NCBI GenBank assembly: GCA_038216155.1
Contig: JBBQQH010000074.1
Location: 1 to 12,448, forward strand
DNA length: 12,448 bases
Direction: 5' to 3'
Source of the DNA: SZAS-103 sp038216155
GTDB taxonomy: Bacteria > Pseudomonadota > Gammaproteobacteria > Xanthomonadales > Xanthomonadaceae
Part shown: piece by piece, positions 1-7,417 of the stretch
How the letters are laid out: the number at the start of each line of letters is the position of its first letter
How positions within the stretch are numbered: the stretch's first letter is position 1
Program-made: the position numbers and the translations under genes
The notes under the pieces: generated by a model
The model's input: the letters and a program-made list of their open reading frames with translations, nothing else
Told to the model about the DNA's origin: nothing
The model's database searches: none

Positions 1-2
1 TT

Positions 3-1139
3 GCATCCGCACAGCTATTTTTTCCTGCACTGCGTCGCCAACGCCCGCTCGAACTGATCGACGAACTGGCAGCCTTTCTGCGCGACGAGATCGACTTCAT
101 CCATGAGGCACGCAACATGCAGCGGCTGGCCGACGCGCTCGCTGGCGTGACCAGTGTCACCATGCCGCACGTCATCCAACGGCTTGCCACGCACGAGGTG
201 CTGGTTCAGGAGTTCAGCCACGGCCGCCAGCTGGCATCGCTATACGGCAGTCCGCGGGCTCGCGAGATCGTCGACATTGTTTTGACTGCGTACACCCAAC
301 AGCTCTTTGGTTCGGGCGTTTTCCATGCAGACCCGCATCCGGGCAACCTGTTCGACCTCGCCGACGGTCGTGTTTGCTTCCACGACTTCGGATTGATCGG
401 CTACCTCGACCCCGAATCGCGCATGGCCTTGGCGCAGATGATCGAGTCGATCGGTTACGACGACACGTCGGGCGTTCTGGATGCGGCCGTGGCCCTTGGC
501 TTCATCCGTGCACCGTTTGACCGTGGTGAATACCAGCGGGCCATTAGCGAGATTCTCAGTGATCTGGCTTCCCTGCCTCTATCCGAATGGTCGGTCGCCG
601 AGGCGATCTGGCGCGTGGCCAGAATCGGCGCTGGTGAGCATTTCCGTCTTCCTCGACACCTGCTGGTATTGATGCGAACCTTGTTTCTCGTCGAGAACAC
701 GCTACGGGCACTCGATCCACAATTGGATCTGCTGGGTGAGTTCGCTTCGCGGCGCGAACGGATCGAAAACGCGCTCGCGCAGCCCGGACGTGGCGGCTCG
801 CAGCGCCCTGTAACGGCGCGCCTGGCACGAACTGCACAACAAGTTCCCGCGCTCATTGCCCAGATGTTGCGGCAGGCCCGGGAAGAAGGCCGCCCCTCGT
901 TTGCTGTCCACCACCGTGGTCTGGAGGAAGCGGAAGTCACGCTGGCCCGCACCGGCAACCGCTTATCGCTGGCGCTGATCACGCTGGGGTTGTACCTGAC
1001 CGGGTCGATCCTGATGCTGCATGCTGCGGGTCCCATGTTGTGGGGCCATATACCGCTGCTTGCCGGCATCGCCTACGGGTTTGCCTTGTTGCTGTCGATG
1101 CGGCTCGTGTTCGCGATCTCCCGCTCTGGGCACATGTGA
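3..1139 (+). CDS. ABC1/UbiB-family atypical kinase, 5' end outside the window
   Basis: The frame is open from base 3, so the gene starts upstream; 378 residues are visible of a family usually near 500-560. The partial protein shows the family's ExD motif (DEIDFIHEARN, about residues 29-39 of the fragment). It also has a VLVQEF hinge-like segment, the HADPHPGN catalytic loop and a DFG metal-binding motif. The C-terminus holds two hydrophobic helices (about residues 320-370 of the fragment), as in UbiB/AarF membrane-anchored members. The N-terminal KxGQ segment must lie outside the window. UbiB relatives support ubiquinone biosynthesis or lipid/quinone handling at the membrane through ATPase or kinase-like activity. 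The gene ends one base before ackA, so the two are very likely co-transcribed. That context differs from the classical ubiE-ubiJ-ubiB operon, so this is probably an accessory paralogue. The family is certain; the substrate is unknown. Confidence 0.9.
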   Translation, partial: ASAQLFFPALRRQRPLELIDELAAFLRDEIDFIHEARNMQRLADALAGVTSVTMPHVIQRLATHEVLVQEFSHGRQLASLYGSPRAREIVDIVLTAYTQQLFGSGVFHADPHPGNLFDLADGRVCFHDFGLIGYLDPESRMALAQMIESIGYDDTSGVLDAAVALGFIRAPFDRGEYQRAISEILSDLASLPLSEWSVAEAIWRVARIGAGEHFRLPRHLLVLMRTLFLVENTLRALDPQLDLLGEFASRRERIENALAQPGRGGSQRPVTARLARTAQQVPALIAQMLRQAREEGRPSFAVHHRGLEEAEVTLARTGNRLSLALITLGLYLTGSILMLHAAGPMLWGHIPLLAGIAYGFALLLSMRLVFAISRSGHM

Positions 1140-1140
1140 T

Positions 1141-2262
1141 ATGCCCGTGCAGCAAATACTCGCGCTCAACCTCGGCTCTGCGACGCTGAAGGCGGCGTGC
1201 TACCTGTATCGGCAGGATGGTGATTCTGGAGAATTGCTCCCGCTCGCCGATCGTCTTGAAGTCTCCATCCATGCTGAAGCCGATGGCGAAAAAGACGAAG
1301 TCGCGCTGCTCGAACAGGTCGTCGCCGCCCTGCCTGCAGATGCCAGCTTGCCCGATGTGATCGCCCACCGGATCGTCCATGGAGGATCGCGCTTGGGACC
1401 GGTGCTGCTGAACGACGAGGTGGTTGCCGAGCTCTCCGACTATGCGCCAATGGCACCGTTGCATCAGCCCGCAGCGCTCAGGCTGGTCGAAGCGTCGCGT
1501 GTCCGTTGGCCTAATGCTCGACACGTGGCGGTATTCGACACCACCTGGCATCAAACCTTGGCCGACTGGAGTCGCCGACTACCGATTCCACAAAGCCTGC
1601 ACGACGCGGGAATCAAGCGCTACGGTTTTCATGGGCTTGCATTCCAGTCGGCGATGCGCAAGTTGCAGGCGCTCGACGATACGGCTGACCAGCAGCGTGT
1701 CGTGCTGGCGCATCTGGGTAGCGGTTCCAGTCTGTGCGCAGTCGACCAAGGTCACAGTGTCGATACCACCATGGGCCTGACACCACTGGATGGGTTGCCC
1801 ATGGCTACCCGATCTGGGTCGCTGGATCCTGGTGTGATCCTGTACCTGGAACAGAAAATGGCGATGTCACCCGCAACCATCGAACGCATCCTATGGCGGG
1901 AAAGCGGTCTTTTGGCGGTCTCTGGTCTGAGCGGAGATATGCGGCGATTACTGGACGCGTCTGATTCGTTGTCCAATCTTGCAGTGGAACAATTCGTCAT
2001 ACGAGTGGCCCAGGGCATTGCTTCAATGGCAACCGGCATCGGTGGCATTGACGCCATCGTTTTTTCTGGTGGGATCGGAAGCCATGCACCCGCCATCCGA
2101 CAACGGATTGTTGAACTCCTTTTCTGGACGGGATTGCGAGCGCACCGAGAAAAAAATTATGCCGGAGCCACCCGAATCGACGCCGACGATTCATCCGCCA
2201 AGATGTGGCTGCTCAAAGTCGATGAGGAATATGAGTTGGCGCTGGCCGCCGTGTCCCAATGA
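1141..2262 (+). CDS. ackA: Acetate kinase (acetate/propionate kinase family)
   Basis: The enzyme interconverts acetyl phosphate + ADP and acetate + ATP in the cytosol. The open frame extends upstream to 1021, but ATG at 1141 places the phosphate-binding strand (ILALNLGSATLK) at the N-terminus as in the family, giving 373 residues (usual about 400). Visible family features are N10 and S13, HRIVHGG (R77), APLHQP, VFDTTWHQTL (D133), KRYGFHG (H164), HLGSGSSLCAV, TRSGSLDPG (R224), SGLSGDMR, FSGGIG (309-313) and a C-terminal acidic EEYELA segment. Two deviations stand out: the usual GIGENS reads GIGSHA, and NxGSSS reads NLGSAT. The start lies one base after the ABC1 kinase stop, with no strong Shine-Dalgarno, so translational coupling is likely. 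No phosphotransacetylase or phosphoketolase gene is in view. All main catalytic positions are kept, so the family call is firm; preference for acetate versus propionate is not decidable. Confidence 0.93.
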   Translation: MPVQQILALNLGSATLKAACYLYRQDGDSGELLPLADRLEVSIHAEADGEKDEVALLEQVVAALPADASLPDVIAHRIVHGGSRLGPVLLNDEVVAELSDYAPMAPLHQPAALRLVEASRVRWPNARHVAVFDTTWHQTLADWSRRLPIPQSLHDAGIKRYGFHGLAFQSAMRKLQALDDTADQQRVVLAHLGSGSSLCAVDQGHSVDTTMGLTPLDGLPMATRSGSLDPGVILYLEQKMAMSPATIERILWRESGLLAVSGLSGDMRRLLDASDSLSNLAVEQFVIRVAQGIASMATGIGGIDAIVFSGGIGSHAPAIRQRIVELLFWTGLRAHREKNYAGATRIDADDSSAKMWLLKVDEEYELALAAVSQ

Positions 2263-2386
2263 GGCGCGGCTCGCGGATCTGACGCGGATCCGTGACGGGT
2301 TGCAAACGTTGATTCAATCCAGTCCCGGGTGCGGGCCACTGGCGAAATGCCCCATTCTTGATGCACTTGCGAGCGATAAGCCATGA
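2261..2386 (+). pseudogene. C-terminal remnant of a MerR-family metal-responsive regulator
   Basis: In the frame ending with TGA at 2384-2386, codons from 2261 read about 41 residues: EARLADLTRIRDGLQTLIQ, then a Cys, then KCPILDALASDKP. This pattern (coiled-coil helix with a spaced L..LI, then a Cys-containing loop and CPIL.AL) is the C-terminal dimerisation and metal-loop end of CueR/CadR/MerR-like regulators. The DNA-binding winged-helix part is missing. The remnant begins exactly where ackA ends, and no suitable start codon precedes it, so it is probably not made as a protein. Its stop overlaps the copA start as ATGA, the arrangement of an intact regulator-transporter operon. I infer that an ancestral merR-copA pair lost its promoter-proximal part when ackA was joined here. 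A chance match is possible but unlikely given CPIL and the overlap. Confidence 0.7.
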
Positions 2387-4740
2387 ACCCCAATCACGAT
2401 CACAGCACGGCTAGCCATGACGGACATGGCGGGCCGATTGCGGCACACACCGTGACCGATCCCGTCTGCGGCATGCAGGTTGATCCGGGCAAGACAGCGC
2501 ATCACGCGCAGCACGACGGGAAAGACTTTCACTTCTGCTCGGCGCGCTGTGTTGAGCGTTTCGAGGCCGAACCCGACAAGTATCTTTCAGCGAGCGACAA
2601 GGTCGAAGAACCGGCGCCCGAAGGCACGATCTACACCTGCCCGATGCATCCGCAGATCCGACAGGAAGGTCCCGGTGCGTGTCCGATTTGTGGCATGGCG
2701 CTGGAGCCAGAACTGCCCAGCGCGGACGACAGCGAGGCCAAGGCAGAAATCGCGTCGATGGGCCGAAAGTTCTGGGTCTCGGTGGCGCTTGCGCTGCCGG
2801 TCGTCATCCTTGCCATGGCGCCGCATCTGGGATTCTGGACAGCACCGGCCTGGAGTCCCTGGGCGGAATTCGCGCTGACCTCGGTCGTAGTGCTGTGGGG
2901 TGGATCGACATTCTTCCAGCGCTTCTGGCTGTCGCTGCGCAATCGCTCGCCCAACATGTACACGTTGATCGGCCTCGGTGTCGGCGTGGCCTATGGTTAC
3001 AGCGTTGTGGCGCTGCTGGTGCCGGGCATTTTTCCACCGGCATTCCGGGGGATGCACGGGCGGATTAGTTTGTACTTCGAACCGGCTGCAGTGATCATCG
3101 CGCTGGTGTTGCTGGGTGAGTGGCTGGAGCTGCGCGCACGCCATCGCACCAGCGATGCGGTGCGCGCCTTGCTTGGTTTGGCCCCGAAGACGGCGCGCCG
3201 CATCGATGACAACGGCAACGAAGTTGACGTCCCGCTGGAGCACGTGCACGCCGGTGACCGGCTGCGCGTGCGTCCAGGAGAGAAAGTCCCGGTCGATGGC
3301 GTAGTGATCGAAGGCCGCAGCAGTGTCGACGAGTCGATGCTGACCGGAGAATCCATGCCGGCGGAAAAGACGACGGACGATCCGTTGACCGGTGGCACCT
3401 TGAATCAAACCGGTTCGCTGGTGATGCGAGCAGAAAAGGTCGGCAGCGAAACGCTACTCGCGCAAATCGTTCAATTGGTCACCAATGCGCAACGTACGCG
3501 TGCGCCTCTGCAGCGGCTGGCTGATCGCGTGGCCAAGTGGTTCGTGCCAGCAGTGGTGCTGGCCGCGGTGCTCACGTTTGCGGCCTGGGCATGGCTGGGG
3601 CCGGATCCCAAGCTGGCGTATGCCTTGATCAATGCGGTGGCGGTGTTGATCATCGCCTGCCCATGCGCACTGGGCTTGGCCACGCCGATCTCGATCATGG
3701 TCGCGACCGGCCGCGGCGCGCAGATGGGCGTGCTATTTCGCGATGCAGAAGCGATCGAGACGCTGGAAAAGATCGACGTGCTGGTAGTCGACAAGACCGG
3801 CACGCTGACTCTCGGAAAACCCGCGCTGACCGATGTCGTCGCACTTGCGCAGGGTGACGACGACAAGATTGTCGCTACTGCCGCTGCTCTGGAGCGCGGT
3901 AGTGAACACCCGTTGGCGGCGGCGATCCTGGCCGGTGCAAAGGAACGCGGACTGTCACTTCCAGACACGACCGATTTCCAGTCGCACACGGGGCAGGGTG
4001 TGACTGCCGAGGTGAGCGGGACAACAGCAGCGCTTGGAAATCGTGCGCTGATGGATGCGCGCAAGATCGACATCAGTGTCGATGCCATCGAAAAAGCCGA
4101 CGCGCTGCGAAGCGACGGCAAGACAGTGATGTTTCTTGCCATTGACGGCGCGCTGGCCGGGCTGATTGCGGTTGCGGATCCAATCAAGGGCACTACGGCT
4201 GCGGCCTTGAAAGCGCTGCGGGCCGAAGGTCTGGAAGTCATCATGCTGACCGGCGATAACGCGACCACGGCCAAAGCCGTGGCAAAGCAGCTTGGCATCG
4301 AGCGCGTCGAGGCCGATGTGCAGCCCGCAGACAAGGCGCGCATCGTCGAGGAACTCAAGGCCGCAGGGCGACGCGTTGCGATGGCCGGTGATGGTGTCAA
4401 CGATGCACCTGCCCTCGCCGCAGCAGACGTCGGGATCGCGATGGGGCAGGGCACCGATATCGCCATGGAAAGTGCCAAGCTCACCCTGGTCAAGGGCGAT
4501 CTGATGAAGATCGTGCACGCACGCGCGCTGTCGCGCGCCACGGTCAGCAACATTCGGCAGAACCTGTTCTTCGCCTTCATCTACAACACGCTTGGAATTC
4601 CAATCGCGGCTGGCGCGCTGTATCCGTTCTTCGGCGTCCTGCTCAGTCCGACGATTGCTGCGGCTGCGATGAGCGTGAGTTCGGTGTCGGTGATTCTCAA
4701 TGCGCTGCGCCTGTCGAAGCTGCGACTGCCAGAGGGCTGA
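2383..4740 (+). CDS. copA: Copper(I)-exporting P1B-type ATPase with YHS and YTCPMHP N-terminal modules
   Basis: This is an inner-membrane pump that uses ATP to move Cu(I) out of the cytoplasm. The 785-residue protein has a His-rich leader and a YHS-type module (DPVCGM at 26-31, FCSARC at 51-56). A heavy-metal-binding module follows (YTCPMHP at 84-90, CPICGM at 100-105). No CxxC HMA domain is present. The P-type core shows TGES at 321-324, the transport motif CPC at 426-428, the phosphorylated Asp in DKTGT (D470), the HP motif at H509 and GDGVND at 669-674. The C-terminal membrane segments contain YN...IP and MSVSS, the pattern of the Cu(I) subgroup P1B-1. The start overlaps the stop of a truncated MerR-type regulator (ATGA), and there is no strong Shine-Dalgarno. 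The lost regulator suggests expression now depends on the upstream ackA transcript or on an unrecognised internal promoter. Ag(I) may also be a substrate. Confidence 0.95.
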   Translation: MNPNHDHSTASHDGHGGPIAAHTVTDPVCGMQVDPGKTAHHAQHDGKDFHFCSARCVERFEAEPDKYLSASDKVEEPAPEGTIYTCPMHPQIRQEGPGACPICGMALEPELPSADDSEAKAEIASMGRKFWVSVALALPVVILAMAPHLGFWTAPAWSPWAEFALTSVVVLWGGSTFFQRFWLSLRNRSPNMYTLIGLGVGVAYGYSVVALLVPGIFPPAFRGMHGRISLYFEPAAVIIALVLLGEWLELRARHRTSDAVRALLGLAPKTARRIDDNGNEVDVPLEHVHAGDRLRVRPGEKVPVDGVVIEGRSSVDESMLTGESMPAEKTTDDPLTGGTLNQTGSLVMRAEKVGSETLLAQIVQLVTNAQRTRAPLQRLADRVAKWFVPAVVLAAVLTFAAWAWLGPDPKLAYALINAVAVLIIACPCALGLATPISIMVATGRGAQMGVLFRDAEAIETLEKIDVLVVDKTGTLTLGKPALTDVVALAQGDDDKIVATAAALERGSEHPLAAAILAGAKERGLSLPDTTDFQSHTGQGVTAEVSGTTAALGNRALMDARKIDISVDAIEKADALRSDGKTVMFLAIDGALAGLIAVADPIKGTTAAALKALRAEGLEVIMLTGDNATTAKAVAKQLGIERVEADVQPADKARIVEELKAAGRRVAMAGDGVNDAPALAAADVGIAMGQGTDIAMESAKLTLVKGDLMKIVHARALSRATVSNIRQNLFFAFIYNTLGIPIAAGALYPFFGVLLSPTIAAAAMSVSSVSVILNALRLSKLRLPEG

Positions 4741-4942
4741 AACATCCTCTCGATGATTTCCCTGGGCCCGTCCTTCCACCATGCTGGCATTCCTGGATCG
4801 AGCAGCTGACGCTCGCTTTGCCGCCACGAATCGCTTTGGCCAGTTGATCGTTAGGATCAGAAGATGAGTTGCGCGCGCATATCGAACACACGCGCCGAGA
4901 CGGGCGCCAACACGCTATTGGCCGTCACTACTGAGAGTGCTG
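4741..4942. other. Gap between convergent copA and GNAT genes
   Basis: This stretch separates two convergent stop codons. I see no hairpin followed by a T-run for either gene; only a weak 5-bp stem (AGAGG/CCTCT) straddles the copA stop. Short open frames occur, for example one on + ending near 4930 that includes DELRAHIEHTRRDGRQ, but none has a recognisable family or a credible start. It may hold decayed coding sequence, but I cannot support a gene. Confidence 0.5.
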
Positions 4943-5905
4943 CTAGATTCCCAGCGCGCGGTATTCGGTGCAGGGTCGCGCGCCTTCCCACATGCGGTTG
5001 AACAATTCGCGTAATTGGCGCGCGCGCGCCGGGGCCCCATCGCACGCTTCGCCTTCGATGCGGCTGCCGATGGAACGGAAGTACACGCCGCCCCGATCGG
5101 TGATCAGGAAGGCGGATGGATACTGGCGATCGGTCGGCTCCTCGATCGTGCGAAAGGCGAAGGCACTCGGCAGCCGTTGCGCCAGTTCCAGCCACGGATT
5201 GGCCTGTTGCTGTGGTGCGATCGGATCGAACAGCAACACGCGCAGCACGCCTCCGACGCCTGCTGTGGCATAGCTGCGCACGGCGTCAAGAACGCTGATG
5301 TTGGCGCAGATCGGATAGTCAAGATCGCGGCTAAGCAAGCAGATTTCGCGACGTCCGTTGGCGATCAACCACGCGCTGGTCACAATCGCCTGTTCGAGCG
5401 TTTCAACTGTATCGAAACGTGGCCGCAGCGATGGATGCAATGGCTCGCTGCCTGTTTCAAGCGGCTCGATTGCTCGTCGCATCGTTTGATGCTCGATGCC
5501 GGCTTCCTGGAACCGCGCTCCCACTGGTTCGAATCCATAGCGCGTGTAAAAATCGATCGCGCTGGCTTGCGCATTCAAGATAACTTCTTTCCAGCCGAGC
5601 GTACGCGTCTGATCAACCAACGCTTGCAACAGCGATTCGCCGACGCCCTTGCCGCGCCATTCCGGCAGCACCGCCATGCGGCCGATCTTTCCTTCCGGTG
5701 TGAGCCGCCCGGTGCCGATCGCACGATTCGTGTTGTCACGCGCCAGCACATGCCGGCACAGCGGATCGAGCGCGTCCCATTCCAGTTCGATCGGGACGTT
5801 TTGTTCGACCACGAACACCGACTCGCGCACGCGGCGCAAATCCTGGAAGTCGGTTTGATAGTCGGCCGGCTCGACCCGGAACTCGGTTGAGGGTGGACGA
5901 TTCAT
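4943..5905 (-). CDS. GNAT-family N-acetyltransferase with an additional C-terminal domain
   Basis: The 320-residue protein transfers an acetyl group from acetyl-CoA to an unknown amine. Residues 1 to about 145 form a GNAT fold of the ElaA/YjcF-like type. There is an N-terminal VRESVFVVEQNVP segment, then the acetyl-CoA pyrophosphate loop in motif A (IGRMAVLPEWRGKGVG), then a FYTRYGFEPVG beta-bulge near the end of the fold. Residues from about 155 to 320 form a second domain, conserved as I recall in gammaproteobacterial GNAT proteins and distantly resembling a phospholipase-D-like fold; I cannot assign it a function. The ATG at 5905 is chosen because it overlaps the roxA stop in an ATGA junction, which implies translational coupling and one transcript. 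Pairing with a ribosomal-protein hydroxylase makes a protein or translation-linked substrate conceivable, but this is speculation. Confidence 0.88.
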   Translation of the reverse strand: MNRPPSTEFRVEPADYQTDFQDLRRVRESVFVVEQNVPIELEWDALDPLCRHVLARDNTNRAIGTGRLTPEGKIGRMAVLPEWRGKGVGESLLQALVDQTRTLGWKEVILNAQASAIDFYTRYGFEPVGARFQEAGIEHQTMRRAIEPLETGSEPLHPSLRPRFDTVETLEQAIVTSAWLIANGRREICLLSRDLDYPICANISVLDAVRSYATAGVGGVLRVLLFDPIAPQQQANPWLELAQRLPSAFAFRTIEEPTDRQYPSAFLITDRGGVYFRSIGSRIEGEACDGAPARARQLRELFNRMWEGARPCTEYRALGI

Positions 5906-7116
5906 ACGCGTGATCCGCTGCGTGCGCGATGCGGTCGTTGCAGTTGAAAAATGCCGCGTGCCAGCAGGTCAAGTAATGCGCTGCGGGCCGCGTCAGGCAG
6001 CTCGGAAAATGTCCCAGCATTGAAACTCTCGCTGGTAGCCATCGAGCGCGCCAGTTTCACCGACATCGAATACGACTCTCCATTGGCGAACAGTCGCGCG
6101 GACTTACCACTCCGCGTCCACGCTACGCGTGCAAACGGATGGCGTAGCAATCGACCGCCGCCGTCGAGCGTTGCAAGCACCGATACCAGATCGGGCGCAC
6201 GCGGCGGCGGCGCGATCGATGTGCTGCGATACGTTGTGATGTAGCGACCGAACCAGTCGGCCAGCTCGGAATCCGTTTGCAATGGCAGCCCAGACAGCGA
6301 CGAGCGGACGCGTGCGATCGCGGCGGCATCGATCTCTGTCACATCGCGCGGCACCATCAGATCGGCGTCGCCGTACCGCAACGATTCGGGCATCTGCTCG
6401 GCGATGTGTTCGGCAAACCCCAGCAACAGTTCCGCCTGCGACGGCGCACGCATGCCAATGGAATACGTCAGACACGCATCGACCGCGACGCCGTGATGCG
6501 GCACACCCGGCGGCAGATACAGGATGTCGCCGGGTTCGAGCGTCCACTCGTGGGTTGGATCGAATTCGCTCAACAGCTTGAGTTCGACATCATCGCGAAA
6601 TTCAGTTGGTGCATTTGTATTAATACTGATCTGCCAATGGCGACTGCCGAGCCCTTGCAGCAAAAACACATCGTATTGATCGACATGCGCGCCCACCGAA
6701 CCGCCCGGCGCAGCAAAGCTGATCATCACGTCGTCCATCCGCCAGCGCGGCAGAAAGTCGAAGCGATTGAGCAAGGCGCGTACGTCGGAGTCCCACTTGT
6801 CGACGTCCTGCACCAGCAACGTCCAATCCTTCTTTGGCAGCTTCGGAAACTCTTCCTCCGCAAATGGTCCGCTGCGCAGGGTCCAGCGATCTTTCTTTCG
6901 ATCCTGTTGAACGATCCGCGACAATGCAGCTTCTTCGCAAGCAAGGCCAGCAAGATCTTCCGGCGATAGCGGCGATTGAAAATTCGGAAACGCGCCACGA
7001 ATCAGCAGCGGCCGCTTCTGCCAGTAGTCGCGCAGGAATTGCGCCGGCGGCATGCCGAGCAACTGGCTGGCGTTTGCGACGACTTCCATTGCGGGTTCGG
7101 ACTGAGTGGCTTTCAT
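5902..7116 (-). CDS. roxA: Ribosomal protein uL16 3-hydroxylase (JmjC/cupin 2-oxoglutarate oxygenase)
   Basis: This cytosolic Fe(II)/2-oxoglutarate oxygenase hydroxylates an arginine of ribosomal protein L16 (E. coli RoxA/YcfD). The 404-residue protein has the family's N-terminal segment (FLRDYWQKRPLLIRGAF, 27-43). The JmjC barrel follows, with the iron ligands H144 and D146 in AHVDQYDVFLLQG and H207 in LPPGVPHHG. R159 stands 15 residues after the first His, as does the 2-oxoglutarate-binding Arg140 of E. coli RoxA relative to His125. A C-terminal winged-helix-like dimerisation part completes the protein. It is slightly longer than the E. coli protein (373). An internal ATG at codon 10 is an alternative start; neither has a strong Shine-Dalgarno. 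The downstream GNAT gene overlaps by four bases. The start lies 28 bases after the remnant of a TPR gene, so its promoter may sit inside that remnant. Confidence 0.92.
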   Translation of the reverse strand: MKATQSEPAMEVVANASQLLGMPPAQFLRDYWQKRPLLIRGAFPNFQSPLSPEDLAGLACEEAALSRIVQQDRKKDRWTLRSGPFAEEEFPKLPKKDWTLLVQDVDKWDSDVRALLNRFDFLPRWRMDDVMISFAAPGGSVGAHVDQYDVFLLQGLGSRHWQISINTNAPTEFRDDVELKLLSEFDPTHEWTLEPGDILYLPPGVPHHGVAVDACLTYSIGMRAPSQAELLLGFAEHIAEQMPESLRYGDADLMVPRDVTEIDAAAIARVRSSLSGLPLQTDSELADWFGRYITTYRSTSIAPPPRAPDLVSVLATLDGGGRLLRHPFARVAWTRSGKSARLFANGESYSMSVKLARSMATSESFNAGTFSELPDAARSALLDLLARGIFQLQRPHRARSGSRV

Positions 7117-7144
7117 CTGCCGATTGTCTCGCAGAATGCGCCGC

Positions 7145-7407
7145 TTATGGTTTGGCTTGCGTGTTCTCTGCTGCTTCGCTAGCAGCGACCAGCTTCTGGA
7201 AACGCGGATCCTTACGCAACGGATCCCACGCAGGAGGGGTCTGGAAGGATTTCAGCGTGGACCTATTGCTGACCTTGGTGGCGCACCGAGTTGCATCCGC
7301 ACTTGCGACTGGCGGCTTGAGCGTTGACTTGGCACTGAGGGCAGCGTCGTCGTGCGCAGCACGTTGCGGCGTTTAAGTTCGGCGAAGAGAACGGGCTTCT
7401 TTGTCAT
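7145..7407 (-). pseudogene. Internally deleted remnant of a second TolB-like/TPR family gene
   Basis: An ATG at 7407 opens a frame reading MTKKPVLFAELKRRNVLR, nearly the same as the N-terminus of the intact gene just upstream (MGKPSFFAELKRRNVLR), and the DNA is also similar. The frame then loses homology and stops at 7252-7254 after 51 codons. In another frame, ending with TAA at 7145-7147, the sequence reads TPPAWDPLRKDPRFQKLV and ends in AKP. The W/DP.R.DPRF motif is the typical C-terminus of this TPR family. The middle part (membrane helices, TolB-like domain and TPRs, about 1.6 kb) is missing and the two ends are out of frame. It lies 10 bases after the intact paralogue and 28 bases before roxA. 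I read it as a tandem duplicate that has collapsed. A short expressed peptide cannot be excluded. Confidence 0.72.
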
Positions 7408-7417
7408 TTGCGCAAGC

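Noticed and set aside
1021..1140. Longer N-terminus for acetate kinase starting at 1021
   Set aside because: The extra 40 codons overlap the end of the ABC1 kinase gene out of frame, and acetate kinases begin directly with the phosphate-binding strand found after 1141.
3471..4580. 369-codon minus-strand ORF antisense to copA
   Set aside because: The Ser/Ala-rich composition without domains is typical of the shadow of a GC-rich gene; CopA motifs on the + strand are complete.
4850..4931. Possible transposase tail (DELRAHIEHTRRDGRQ) downstream of copA
   Set aside because: The fragment is under 30 codons, has a stop just upstream and too little similarity to any family to support a call.
5015..5890. 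291-codon + strand ORF antisense to the GNAT gene
   Set aside because: The minus-strand frame shows GNAT motifs and a coupled start with roxA; the + frame has no recognisable features.
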